Source: Solirubrobacterales bacterium
GTDB taxonomy: Bacteria; Actinomycetota; Thermoleophilia; Solirubrobacterales; 70-9
Direction: 5' to 3'
Assembly: GCA_025936755.1 (NCBI GenBank)
Contig: JAICSS010000015.1
Coordinates: forward strand, 1-59,680
DNA length: 59,680 bases
Position numbers and translations under genes: made by a program. Each line of letters begins with the position of its first letter. Positions within the stretch are counted from its first letter, which is position 1. The notes below the pieces were generated by a model that made no database searches, was not told where the DNA came from, and saw nothing but the letters and a program-made list of their open reading frames with translations. This document shows positions 17,704 through 26,496 of this stretch, in pieces.

Positions 17704-18835
17704 CCACACCGGGGTGGGGCGGAAATCGGAAGCGCTGCTCGAGGCGACCGAACACCAGCCGCGGGCGCGGGTGGCGCTGAACGCGGCCCTCGCCGCGGAG
17801 CCCTCGCACGCCTACCTCTTCAGCGGTCCGCGCGGGTCCGGCAAGCGGGCGGCGGCGCGGTCCTTCGCGGCGGAGATCCTCGCCGCCGCCGCAGCCGATC
17901 CCGAGGACGCGCGGCGGCGGGCGCTGCTGGATCCCTCGCCCCATCCCGACCTCGTCTGGCTCGCCCCGGCCGGCGCCCAGCACATGGTCGAGGAGGTGCG
18001 CGAGAGGGTGATCCGCGCCTCGGCCTACCGGCCCTTCGAAGGCGCCAGGCGGGTGTTCGTGATCGAGGCCGCCGAGGCGATGCGCGACGAGAGCCAGAAC
18101 GCCCTGCTGAAGACCCTCGAGGAGCCGCCCGGGTTCGTCCACCTGGTCCTCCTCAGCTCCGAAGGCGAGGGGCTGCTGGAGACCGTCGCCTCCCGCTGCC
18201 AGACGATCGAGTTCGCGCCGCTGCCGGCCGAGGTGCTGGAGGAGGAGCTGGCGGGGGAGCGGCTCGACGCCGCTCCGGAGGAGATCGCCGGCGCGGCCCG
18301 GCTCGCCGCCGGCGATCTCGAGCGGGCGCGGCTGCTGCTCGGCGACCGCGGGCGGGAGCTGCGGGCCGAGGCCGAGCGCTGCGTCGCCGCCGCCATCGCC
18401 GGCGAGTGCGCCGGCGCTCCCTGGAAAGCCCTGCTCGACCGTGCCCAGGACGCCGGCGCCGACGTCGAAGCGGCGACCGGGGAAGCGCTCGAGGAGGAAG
18501 CGAAAGCCGGGATCAAACGCAGCGCCAAGGACATCGCCGACGGCGCCAAACGAGCCGGGCGCCGCCGCCGCACCGAGATCCTCGAGCTCGGCTTCGAGCT
18601 CTGCGCCGCCTGGCTGCGCGACCTCGCCGCCCTCGCCGCCGGCGCCGAGGAAGTGGTCTTCAACCGCGACCGCCTCGAGCAACTGCGGGCACAGGTCCAA
18701 GACCTGGACGCGGCCGCCGCCCGCGGAGGCGCCGAGCTGGTTCAGGAGACCCGCCGCGGCCTCGAGCTCAACGTCAGCGAGGAGCTGGCGCTAGAGGCGC
18801 TTTTCTTCCGGTTGGAGAGGTTGTTCGCCGGTTGA
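17684..18835 (+). CDS. holB: DNA polymerase III delta' subunit, 383 aa
   Basis: Clamp-loader AAA+ subunit. After an N-terminal strand come the P-loop-like FSGPRGSGKRAAARSFAAEIL (near residues 45-65), the sensor/Walker B region RVFVIEAAEAMRDESQNALLKTLEEPP and the arginine segment TVASRCQTIEF. The zinc-binding four-cysteine insert usual in DnaX is absent here, as expected for delta'. The GTG start at 17684 lies within the end of tmk. The 3' end overlaps the converging DUF2304 gene by 45 bases. Confidence 0.93.
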   Translation: MSAAGIDHTGVGRKSEALLEATEHQPRARVALNAALAAEPSHAYLFSGPRGSGKRAAARSFAAEILAAAAADPEDARRRALLDPSPHPDLVWLAPAGAQHMVEEVRERVIRASAYRPFEGARRVFVIEAAEAMRDESQNALLKTLEEPPGFVHLVLLSSEGEGLLETVASRCQTIEFAPLPAEVLEEELAGERLDAAPEEIAGAARLAAGDLERARLLLGDRGRELRAEAERCVAAAIAGECAGAPWKALLDRAQDAGADVEAATGEALEEEAKAGIKRSAKDIADGAKRAGRRRRTEILELGFELCAAWLRDLAALAAGAEEVVFNRDRLEQLRAQVQDLDAAAARGGAELVQETRRGLELNVSEELALEALFFRLERLFAG

Positions 18836-19240
18836 GCCGTTGCGGTTGCTCTGCTCGGCCGAATCTTCACGTGCCTGTTCGATCGCCCGCTCCTGCGCCA
18901 GCCGGGTGATCTGGGCCGCTTGCCGGGACATGATCACGCTGAAGTTGAGCGCCAGCCCGAGCAGCAGCAGCAGCACGACCGAGAAGAGGGCGACGTTGGT
19001 GTTGCGGACGCCCATCGCGTCGGCCAGCAGCTCCAGCAGCCCGGGGAAGGCGGCGCCGGCGAGCATCCCCAGCCCGGCGACGAACCAGATCACGCTGTAG
19101 CGCTCCTGGAGGCGGTCGCGCCGGATCAGGTCGAGGATCAGGAACATGAAGAAGATCGCGATCACCGCGGCGACGATCCGGGTCTGCGAGGTGAGGTGGA
19201 CCTGCGGTTCGGCCGCCGCCGCCAGGACGAGGGAGCTCAT
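18791..19240 (-). CDS. DUF2304 membrane protein, 149 aa
   Basis: Three membrane helices (about residues 20-38, 50-70 and 82-103) with charged loops, then a charged Glu/Gln-rich tail of about 40 residues. The RYSVIWFVAGLGML block matches the DUF2304 pattern. These proteins commonly sit beside family-2 glycosyltransferases of the dolichol-phosphate-mannose-synthase type, as here (ATGA overlap with the upstream gene), and probably act as a membrane anchor or partner for polyprenyl-glycan synthesis (inference). Its last 45 bases overlap the holB 3' end on the other strand. Confidence 0.85.
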   Translation of the reverse strand: MSSLVLAAAAEPQVHLTSQTRIVAAVIAIFFMFLILDLIRRDRLQERYSVIWFVAGLGMLAGAAFPGLLELLADAMGVRNTNVALFSVVLLLLLGLALNFSVIMSRQAAQITRLAQERAIEQAREDSAEQSNRNGSTGEQPLQPEEKRL

Positions 19241-19962
19241 CGCTCCGCCTCCGCCTGGCGCGGACGGAACTGGCCGACGAGGAGGACGACGAGGCCCTTG
19301 AAGATGAAGAAGGCCGACCGCACCGGCGTCAGGAAGGAGCTGCCACCGGCCCGCTCCAGCATCCGCACCGGCAGCTCCTCGACCCGCAGGCCCTGGCGCA
19401 CCGCCAGCTGCAGCGACTCGATCTCGGCGAAGTCCGGCGAGTAGTGCTGGGAGAAGAGCGCCATCACCCGGCGGTTGGCGGCCCGCATGCCGCTGGTCGT
19501 GTCGGTGAAGCGCTGCCGCGTCGCCAGGGTGAGGAAGAAGCGGAAGACGCTGATCCCGATCCGCCGCGAGAAGGTCGGCCGGTAGTCGCCCGAGGCGGCC
19601 ACCGCGCCCGAGTGGTAGCGCGAGCCGATCACCAGGTCGGCGCGGCCGGCGGTGACCTCGTCGAGGAGGCGGACGACCTCCTCCGGCGGGTGCTGGCCGT
19701 CGGCGTCGAGGTGGGCGCAGGCGTCGTAGCCGTTGCGCAGCGCGTACAGGTAGCCGGTCTGCAGCGCCGCCCCCAGCCCTTGGTTGAAGGGGAGCGAGGC
19801 GACCAGCGCCCCCGCCTCCCGGGCCCGCTCGGCGGTGGCGTCGCCGGAGCCGTCGTCGACGACGAGCACGTCGGCCCCGGGCAGCTCCTTCCGCACGTCC
19901 GCGATCACCTCGGCGACCGAGGCCTCCTCGTTCCAGGCGGGGATGAAGACGAGCGTCCGCAC
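19237..19962 (-). CDS. family 2 glycosyltransferase (polyprenyl-phosphate mannose/glucose synthase type), 241 aa
   Basis: GT-A fold: FIPAWNEEASVAEVI at the N-terminus, VVDDGSGDAT (nucleotide binding), NQGLGAALQTGY, and HLDADGQHPPEEV with the DxD-like acidic cluster. It has no C-terminal membrane helices of its own; the adjacent DUF2304 gene, which overlaps by 4 bases, probably supplies them. Expected role is sugar transfer from an NDP-sugar to polyprenyl phosphate at the inner face of the membrane. It is divergent from a histidine kinase gene. Confidence 0.92.
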   Translation of the reverse strand: MRTLVFIPAWNEEASVAEVIADVRKELPGADVLVVDDGSGDATAERAREAGALVASLPFNQGLGAALQTGYLYALRNGYDACAHLDADGQHPPEEVVRLLDEVTAGRADLVIGSRYHSGAVAASGDYRPTFSRRIGISVFRFFLTLATRQRFTDTTSGMRAANRRVMALFSQHYSPDFAEIESLQLAVRQGLRVEELPVRMLERAGGSSFLTPVRSAFFIFKGLVVLLVGQFRPRQAEAER

Positions 19963-20038
19963 AGGTTCGATTCTCCCATGCGGGCCTGGAAACGCCCGGC
20001 CCGCCGCGACGAGAGGAGGATTGTGTTAGTAAATCTTC

Positions 20039-21378
20039 ATGCCTCGCTCGGAGCAGAACCCGGCCGGACCGCCCCCCGGGGCGCCGCGGATCGGGATGCG
20101 CCTCTGGCTCACCGGCGCCTTCGCCGCGGTCAGCCTGATCACCGCCGCCGCGGTCTACTTCTTCGGCGACAAGCCCCAGGCGCTGATCGCCGCGGTCACG
20201 ATCGGCGTCCTCGCCGGCCTCCTGATCGCGGTCGCGATCTCCCACCGCGTCGTCAGCCTCGCCCGCGCCGCCGGGGAAATGGCCGGCGGCTCCTTCGACC
20301 ATCCGCTGAACACCTCCGGGCCGGACGAGATCGGCGACCTCGCCCGCGCCCTGGACTCGATGCGCGCTTCGCTGAAGGAGAGCTTCGGCGTCCTCTCCTC
20401 CGACCGCAACAAGCTCGCCGCGATCTTCGACGGCTTGACCGACGTGGTGATGGTCGTCGACTACGAGGGCCCGGTCCGCTTCTCCAACAGCGCCGCCTCG
20501 CGCCTGCTCGACGAGTCCGGCCAGCCGCCCGAGGTGGTCCTGCCGCAGCTCCACCGCGCCGCCGAGGTCGGCTTCTCCGCCCACCCGGCGCTGCGGATCG
20601 GCGACCGCGCCTACGCGATGACCGCGCGCTCCCTGCCCGACGAGCGCGCCGTCCTCGCCGTCCTGCGCGACCGCACCGACGAGCTGCGCCAGGAGCTGGC
20701 CGAAGCCGACTTCGTCTCCAACGCCGCCCACGAGCTGCGCAACCCGCTGGCCGGGATCTCCGGCGCGATCGAGGTCCTGCAGAGCGGCGCCAAGAACGAC
20801 CCCTCCGACCGCGACCACTTCCTCAAACGGCTGGGCGAAGACGCCGAGCGGATGAACCGGCTGACCCAGTCCCTGCTGACCCTGGCCCGGGTCGAGTCCC
20901 GCGGCGCCCCGGAGAGCGAACCGGTCGACGTGCCGATGGCGATCAAGGACGTCGTCGCCGCCTGCGCGGCGCCGGCGCACGTGGAGCTGGTCGTCGACGT
21001 CGAGTCCGACCTCGCCGCCACCGGCGACCCGACGCTGCTGCGGCAGGTGATGATCGGGCTGCTCACCAACGCCTTCAAGAACACGCCGCCCCCCGGCACC
21101 GTTACCGTTCGCGGCCGCCACGACAGCGAGGGCGAAGTCATCTTGGAGGTCATCGACACTGGAACCGGCATTCCCGCAGGCGAGCTCGAGCGCGTCTTCG
21201 AGCGCTTCTACCGTCGCTCGGAGTCGCGCAAGCAGGAGGGCTTCGGCCTTGGCCTGGCGATCGCGCGGCGGATGGTCGACGTGATGGGCGGCCGGATCGG
21301 GGCCGAGTCGGTGGAGGGGGAGGGGAGCACCTTCTGGGTGCGCCTCCCGATCGCGCAACCGAGCCCGACCCCCGTCGC

Positions 21379-21382
<4 letters not shown>
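20039..21382 (+). CDS. sensor histidine kinase (TM-HAMP-PAS-HisKA-HATPase), 447 aa
   Basis: Domains in order: two membrane helices (about 22-40 and 48-68) with almost no extracytoplasmic loop, HAMP (70-120), a PAS-like segment (about 128-220), HisKA with NAAHELRNPLAGI (phospho-accepting His231), and HATPase with an N-box LLTNAFKNTP, G1 DTGTGIP and G2 GFGLGLAIARR. In-frame TAG and TAA codons just upstream fix ATG 20039 as the first possible start. No Shine-Dalgarno lies at normal distance (GAGGAGG is about 20 bases away), so leaderless translation is possible. It is coupled to its response regulator by an ATGA overlap. Confidence 0.95.
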
Positions 21383-22083
<701 letters not shown>

Positions 22084-22095
22084 GAGAGGGGCCCT

Positions 22096-22722
22096 ATGCC
22101 ACTGGTACCGATGGTCGTCGAGCAGACTGCTCGCGGCGAGCGCTCATTCGACATCTACAGCCGCCTGCTCGCGCAGCGGATCATCTTCCTCGGCGAGCCC
22201 GTCACCGAGGACCTCGCCAACCTGATCATCGCCCAGCTGCTGCACCTCGAGGCCGAGGACCCCGACAAGGACGTCAGCCTCTACATCAACTCCCCGGGCG
22301 GCTCCGCCTACGCCGGCCTGGCGATCTACGACACGATGCAGTTCGTCAAGCCCGACGTGCAGACGATCTGTTACGGGATCGCGATGTCGGCGGGCTCGCT
22401 GATCCTCACCGGCGGCGCCGCCGGCAAACGAATGGCGCTGCCGAACAGCCGCATCCTCATCCACCAGCCGAGCGGCGGCTTCGAAGGCCAGTCGAGCGAC
22501 ATCGAGATCCACGCCAAAGAGATCCTCGCCCTGCGCGAGCGGCTCGACCAGATCTACGTCAAGCACACCGGCCAGTCGGCGGAGCAGATCCACACCGACA
22601 TGGAACGCGACAAATTCTTCCAGCCGCCCGACGCGGTCTCCTACGGCCTGATCGACCGGGTGATCTCCTCGCACGAGTTCCAGGGCGGGGCCGCGGCCGG
22701 CAGCAACGGCTCCGCGCCCTAG
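22096..22722 (+). CDS. clpP: ATP-dependent Clp protease proteolytic subunit, 208 aa
   Basis: Serine peptidase core that works with ClpX/ClpC. The catalytic triad is visible: Ser98 in GIAMSAGS, His123 in RILIHQP and Asp172 in MERDKFF. The YINSPGGS motif and the C-terminal YGLIDRVI are present. [11 protein letters not shown] departs from the more usual GQAASMGAxLL but keeps the nucleophile. The start is ATG with GAGAGGGG upstream. Only 12 bases separate it from the response regulator, an unusual neighbourhood because clpP is often followed by clpX or a second clpP. Confidence 0.97.
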   Translation: MPLVPMVVEQTARGERSFDIYSRLLAQRIIFLGEPVTEDLANLIIAQLLHLEAEDPDKDVSLYINSPGGSAYAGLAIYDTMQFVKPDVQTICYGIAMSAGSLILTGGAAGKRMALPNSRILIHQPSGGFEGQSSDIEIHAKEILALRERLDQIYVKHTGQSAEQIHTDMERDKFFQPPDAVSYGLIDRVISSHEFQGGAAAGSNGSAP

Positions 22723-22729
22723 GCCGGCC

Positions 22730-23143
22730 TCAGTCGCCGAGGCGGCGCCAGGCCCAGAGGCCGGCGACCGCCGAGGCGCTGCCGGAAAGGATGCCGCCGA
22801 TCCCCGCTTTGCGGGTCTGGGGATGGCGGGCGGAGGCCCCCAGCGCGACGGCGTCGGCGAGGTCGCAGGCGCTGGAGAGGAGGAGCGCGTGGCGCAGTCC
22901 CGGTCGGTCGTTGCGGGCGGCAAGCGTCAGCGCCCCGATCGCGACGTCCCTGCCGCCGCCGAGCCTCGCCAGCGCCTCACCGCCGGCGTCGGTCTCGCCG
23001 AAGCCGAAGATCCGCAGCGCCGGTCGGGTCGCGAGGAGGATCCCGATTCCGATCGCGACCCGGCTGGCGCCGATCTGCATCGCCACCTGCCGCGCCCTGC
23101 GGTCCATCTTCGCTCGCCGGAGCATCGACTCATACCTACCCAC
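22730..23143 (-). CDS. small membrane protein, DUF4267-like, 137 aa
   Basis: After a basic start come three or four hydrophobic stretches: IGASRVAIGIGILLATRPALRI (residues ~23-45), GGRDVAIGALTLAA, LLLSSACDLADAVALGA, and a C-terminal AGIGGILSGSASAVAGLWAW. The ASRVAIG...G.RD...G...L pattern resembles small DUF4267-type membrane proteins; this assignment is tentative. Alternative starts lie at the ATGs of MLRR or MDRR. It is divergent from the Fpg/Nei glycosylase and converges on clpP. Function unknown. Confidence 0.7.
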   Translation of the reverse strand: MGRYESMLRRAKMDRRARQVAMQIGASRVAIGIGILLATRPALRIFGFGETDAGGEALARLGGGRDVAIGALTLAARNDRPGLRHALLLSSACDLADAVALGASARHPQTRKAGIGGILSGSASAVAGLWAWRRLGD

Positions 23144-23168
23144 CTGCCCCGATCTGCATCATGGGGGA

Positions 23169-23930
23169 GTGGCAGAGGGCGACACGATCCTGCGGCTGGC
23201 CCGCCGCTTCGACGCGACCCTGGTCGGGGAGACGGTGAGCGCCACGGCGCCCAGCCCACGGGGGAAGGCGGCGAACGTCGACCGGCTCGACGGGCACCGG
23301 CTCGAGCGCGCCGAGGCGCGGGGCAAGCACCTGCTGCTCGAGTTCGGCGAGCTCTCCCTGCACAGCCACCTGGGGATGAGCGGCGGCTGGCACTTCTACC
23401 GCCCGGGCGCCGGCTGGCGGCGCCCCCGCTCCTCGGCCTGGGCGGTGCTCTCCGGCGGCGAGTGGGAGGCGGTCCAGTTCGGCGGCCCGACCCTGCGGGT
23501 GACGACGACGGGCCGCCTGCGCCGCGACCCCCAGATCGCCCGCCTCGGGCCTGACATCCTCGCCGACGATTTCGACCCCGAGGCGGTGATCGCGACGATG
23601 CGCGCAGACCCGACCCGCGGGCTCGGCGAGGCGCTCCTCGACCAGCACCTGGTCGCCGGCATTGGCAACATCTTCAAGAGCGAGGCCTGCTTCGCCGCCC
23701 GGATCGATCCCTGGCGGGCGACCGGGGACCTCTCCGACGAGGAGCTGCGGGAGGCGCTGCTCGCCGCCCGCGCCCAGATGACGGCCGCGGTCGAGAGCGG
23801 CGGCCGCCACCGCTTCCAGATCTACAAACGCCGCCAGAGCGTCTGCCCCTCCTGCCGCGGCCCGGTCTCCTCGCGCGGCCAGGGCGACGCCAACCGCACC
23901 ACCTACTGGTGCCCGCGGTGCCAAAGCTGA
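23169..23930 (+). CDS. Fpg/Nei family DNA glycosylase (endonuclease VIII-like), 253 aa
   Basis: Base-excision repair of oxidised pyrimidines or purines. GTG start at 23169 gives MAEGDTILRLARR, with the alanine and glutamate in the positions of the conserved PE catalytic pair (here A2-E3 instead of P2-E3). The H2TH region reads LGEALLDQHLVAGIGNIFKSEACF, and the C-terminal zinc finger is CPSC...CPRC. Replacement of the N-terminal proline nucleophile by alanine would be unusual and worth noting; Nei2-type actinobacterial enzymes normally keep it. The SprT-like gene overlaps the 3' end by 22 bases. Confidence 0.92.
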   Translation: MAEGDTILRLARRFDATLVGETVSATAPSPRGKAANVDRLDGHRLERAEARGKHLLLEFGELSLHSHLGMSGGWHFYRPGAGWRRPRSSAWAVLSGGEWEAVQFGGPTLRVTTTGRLRRDPQIARLGPDILADDFDPEAVIATMRADPTRGLGEALLDQHLVAGIGNIFKSEACFAARIDPWRATGDLSDEELREALLAARAQMTAAVESGGRHRFQIYKRRQSVCPSCRGPVSSRGQGDANRTTYWCPRCQS

Positions 23931-24424
23931 GGCGGCGGCGGACCCAGCCGCCCGCGCCGAAGCCCCGCCCGCGCTCCTACTACCTGGTGGCGGGCGTGCC
24001 GCTCGACGAAGAGATGGACTGCCTGCGGGCGCTGCCGGTCTTCGCCGACGGCCCGCTCGCCGAGCGGCGGCCGCAGCTGAAGGTGCGCCGCGCCAGCACC
24101 CGCCCCAACCGCCTCGGCTTCGCCGTCCCCAGCCAGTTCCGCCTCTCGGTCACCGCCTATCCCGGGATCCGTGCGGGCGACGTCCTCGAGACCCTGCTGC
24201 ACGAGCTGGTCCACCTCCACGTCGGCCGCGCCAGGGAAGCCCACGGCTGGCACGGCCCCACCTTCAAGCGCGTGCTGAATCAGGCGATGCGACAGGCCTA
24301 CGACTTAACCATGCCCACACCGCGAGCAACCCTCCACGGCCCGTACGCCGAGGCGATCGAGAACCTGCTCGGCGAGACCGCAAAAAGGGCTTCTGGAGAA
24401 CCCTTTTTGCGGTCTCGCGGCTAG
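23909..24424 (+). CDS. SprT-like zinc metalloprotease domain protein, 171 aa
   Basis: The metal motif TLLHELVHLHVGRAREAHGWHGPTFK (HExxH plus a downstream HG..F) lies at about residues 94-118, as in SprT/Spartan-like domains. The N-terminus is basic and proline-rich. GTG 23909 is used; another GTG is at 23918. It overlaps the Fpg/Nei gene, so a link to DNA-damage processing (cleavage of DNA-protein crosslinks, as for SprT relatives) is plausible but inferred. The C-terminal 17 codons are encoded by a long perfect inverted repeat (24373-24417). Confidence 0.85.
   Translation: MPAVPKLRRRRTQPPAPKPRPRSYYLVAGVPLDEEMDCLRALPVFADGPLAERRPQLKVRRASTRPNRLGFAVPSQFRLSVTAYPGIRAGDVLETLLHELVHLHVGRAREAHGWHGPTFKRVLNQAMRQAYDLTMPTPRATLHGPYAEAIENLLGETAKRASGEPFLRSRG
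24373..24417. terminator. bidirectional terminator-like hairpin within the SprT-like 3' end
   Basis: A perfect 17-bp inverted repeat: 24373-24389 (CGAGACCGCAAAAAGGG) pairs with 24401-24417 across an 11-base loop. The internal A5/T5 tracts place U-runs inside the stem on either strand. It lies in coding DNA of the SprT-like gene, 4-7 bases from the converging stop of the small membrane gene at 24421, so it probably ends transcription of both converging operons. Confidence 0.65.
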
Positions 24425-24561
24425 CCCTCCGCTTTTTCTTCCTCCTCCCACCGCCGCTTCTCGCGCAGGCGGTGGACGAGGAGGAAGACGATCACCACCA
24501 GGGCCGGGGCGAAGACCGGCAGGGCAACGATCGCGTTGTGATGGGCGAGCGGCAGGTTCAC
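24421..24561 (-). CDS. small single-pass membrane protein, 46 aa
   Basis: GTG start at 24561 overlaps the stop of the large upstream membrane protein (GTGA), a strong sign of translational coupling. The peptide begins MNLPLAHHNAIVALPVFAPA, spans the membrane with ALVVIVFLLVHRL (about residues 20-32) and ends in a highly charged RREKRRW-EEEEKAEG-type tail. No family is recognised. It is probably an accessory subunit of the upstream 614-aa membrane protein. Confidence 0.6.
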   Translation of the reverse strand: MNLPLAHHNAIVALPVFAPALVVIVFLLVHRLREKRRWEEEEKAEG

Positions 24562-26402
24562 CGGCCGCCGCCGTGCTGGAAGCCCGGGAGGTTGCGGAGG
24601 CGCAGCCGCGCCCGACGCGGCGCCGGCCGCAGGCCGACCGCCAGCCGGTGCAGCGCCCAGGCGAGGAGGATGAGCAGCGAGAGGGCGATTCCGGCCACCG
24701 CCGAGTAGGCGAGGACGGTGACCACCGGGTTGCCGGTTTTCGCCTCGCGCTGCAGCAGCTGGTGCTCGTCGCCGAAGCTGCGGGTGAAGTGCGAGGGAGC
24801 CGGAACTTCCCCAACCGGGATCGCCTCGTCGCGCGGCAGGTAGATCGGCAGCGCGGTCAGCGAGTTGCCGTCGTGGAGGCGGATCATCGTCTTCCAGTCG
24901 CCGTGGACGGGGATCGGCTCGGTGCTGCGGTAGACGCCGGGAGCGGTCCGCTCCAGCGGCGCCACCACGAGGCCGCCGCCCTGCCAGGCGGTGACGTCGA
25001 ACCACTCCGCGCCGGCGGCGGCGTCAGGCGGGTCCATGTGGACGGTGGCTTCGACCTCGCGGCCGGCCCGGCCGCCGAGGTCGTGCAGCGTCACTCGGGC
25101 GCTGACGCCCTGCTGGCTCGGCGTGTGGAGGCCGTAGGCGACGAGGGCGGCGAGGACCGCGGCGCTGCAGAGCGCGGCGCGGCGCAGCTGAGGAGAGCGG
25201 GGGAGGGGGACCGGCGAGAGGTGGGTGCCGATCCAGGCGCCGATCGTGGCGCCGGCGATCGCGGCCGCGAGGCCGACGACCGCCGCTTCCGGGAAGGCGG
25301 CCTCATGCCAGGGCAGCGGCATCCAGAGCTGCGACCAGGCCCACTCGGCGGCGAGGCCGACGGTGCCGATGCCGACCCCGGCGGCGAGGCCGAAGCGGAG
25401 CGGCTTCCGGGTGGAGACGGCGAGGGCGAGCGCCTCGACGACGAGCGCCTCGACGATATACAGCGGGAAGTGGGGCATCGTCTGCCCCAGCACCGGCCCG
25501 ATCAGGAGCGCCAGGCCGCCGCGCAGGAGGATGAAGAACCCGGCCGCGCCCAGCGCCGCGCCGGGGCCGGCGTAGACCCGTGCCATGACCAGCCCGACGC
25601 CGGCGGCCAGCATCAGCAGCATCGGCTGGAAGATCAGCTGGAACTGGGGGACGCCGAAGTCGAACTCGGCCTGGAAGGTCGAGAGGCCCAGCATCAGGCC
25701 GCCGGTGAGGGCGATCGCGCGGGCCATCTTCGTGTGCAGGAGCTCCTCGATCGGCGTCTCCGCCTCGGCGTTCGCCCGCAGGCCCTCGACCGCGAGGACG
25801 GCGATCCCGACCAGGGTCATCGCGGCGCCGCCGATCAGCATCAGGTGGGTCGGCCCCCAGAGGGTCACGTCCTGGCCGAAGAGGCGGTGCCAGACGTCGT
25901 CGAGCGGGAACCCGATCAGCGAGAAGGCGCCGCAGGCGCAGATCAGGACGCCGCCCAGCGGCGCCCACCAGTCGCGGCCGATCCGCACCGCGACCGTGCT
26001 CGGCCGCTCCTTCGGCAGCACCATCGCGAAGAAGCCGGCGCTGAAGATGCCGAAGAGGCCGAGGAGGATGAAGTAGTGGGCGGGGTTGGCGAGCGGGCCG
26101 GGATCGCGGCCGTTGTCGATGTGCAGGGAGATGTCCCAGTACATCCCGAAGAGGGCGGTGAGCAGGGAGGTCGTCGCCACCGCCGAGGGAAAGGCGACCC
26201 AGCCGGGCATGCCGGACCGGCGTTCGCCGAAATCCGCGAGGCGCTGCAGGACCCGGACCCGGCCGCTGCGGTGTCCGAGGCCGAGGAAGAGGAGCGCGCA
26301 GGTGACGATCGTCGCGGCCGCGGTGGCGATCGCGATCTGGCCGATTTCGGCGCCTCCGGCCGGAGGGGAGGCCGCGGCGAGAAGCGTTCCGTGGAGGTTC
26401 AT
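24558..26402 (-). CDS. polytopic membrane protein with C-terminal extracytoplasmic beta domain, 614 aa
   Basis: About ten to eleven membrane helices occupy residues 20-430, with conserved-looking intramembrane motifs GMYWDISLHIDNGRDPG, NPAHYFILLGLFG and LWGPTHLMLIGG that contain histidines suited to metal or heme contacts. From about 445 to 570 there is a soluble beta-rich stretch (VEATVHMDPPDAAAGAEWFDV..YRSTEPIPVHGDWKTMIRLHDG) that resembles YtkA/FixH-type domains. A final helix (about 580-602) and a basic tail follow. I do not recognise the whole protein. The resemblance to copper- or cytochrome-oxidase-assembly proteins is inference. The start at 26402 (MNLHGTLL) is used. It is divergent from a MerR regulator. 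Confidence 0.8.
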   Translation of the reverse strand: MNLHGTLLAAASPPAGGAEIGQIAIATAAATIVTCALLFLGLGHRSGRVRVLQRLADFGERRSGMPGWVAFPSAVATTSLLTALFGMYWDISLHIDNGRDPGPLANPAHYFILLGLFGIFSAGFFAMVLPKERPSTVAVRIGRDWWAPLGGVLICACGAFSLIGFPLDDVWHRLFGQDVTLWGPTHLMLIGGAAMTLVGIAVLAVEGLRANAEAETPIEELLHTKMARAIALTGGLMLGLSTFQAEFDFGVPQFQLIFQPMLLMLAAGVGLVMARVYAGPGAALGAAGFFILLRGGLALLIGPVLGQTMPHFPLYIVEALVVEALALAVSTRKPLRFGLAAGVGIGTVGLAAEWAWSQLWMPLPWHEAAFPEAAVVGLAAAIAGATIGAWIGTHLSPVPLPRSPQLRRAALCSAAVLAALVAYGLHTPSQQGVSARVTLHDLGGRAGREVEATVHMDPPDAAAGAEWFDVTAWQGGGLVVAPLERTAPGVYRSTEPIPVHGDWKTMIRLHDGNSLTALPIYLPRDEAIPVGEVPAPSHFTRSFGDEHQLLQREAKTGNPVVTVLAYSAVAGIALSLLILLAWALHRLAVGLRPAPRRARLRLRNLPGFQHGGGR

Positions 26403-26496
26403 GTGGAGGTCCTTGGAGGAGGGGGGATTACAGGAAGCTTGTTCCCTCATAAACGTTACCTCAAACGAGGTTACATTCTCGATGTAGACTCGTCAC
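26403..26496. promoter_or_regulatory. divergent control region of membrane operon and MerR gene
   Basis: 94 AT-enriched bases between divergent starts. ACCTC (26458-26462) and GAGGT (26467-26471) form an inverted repeat around AAAC. GTTAC recurs at 26455-26459 and 26470-26474. A MerR-type dyad in a promoter spacer would look like this, and the adjacent MerR protein is the obvious candidate to bind it; both points are inference. Confidence 0.45.

Noticed and set aside
13988..18700. 1,570-aa minus-strand open frame across topA, tmk and holB
   Set aside because: Low-complexity Gly/Ala/Arg/Asp translation, antisense to three well-supported genes; an effect of high-GC codon structure.
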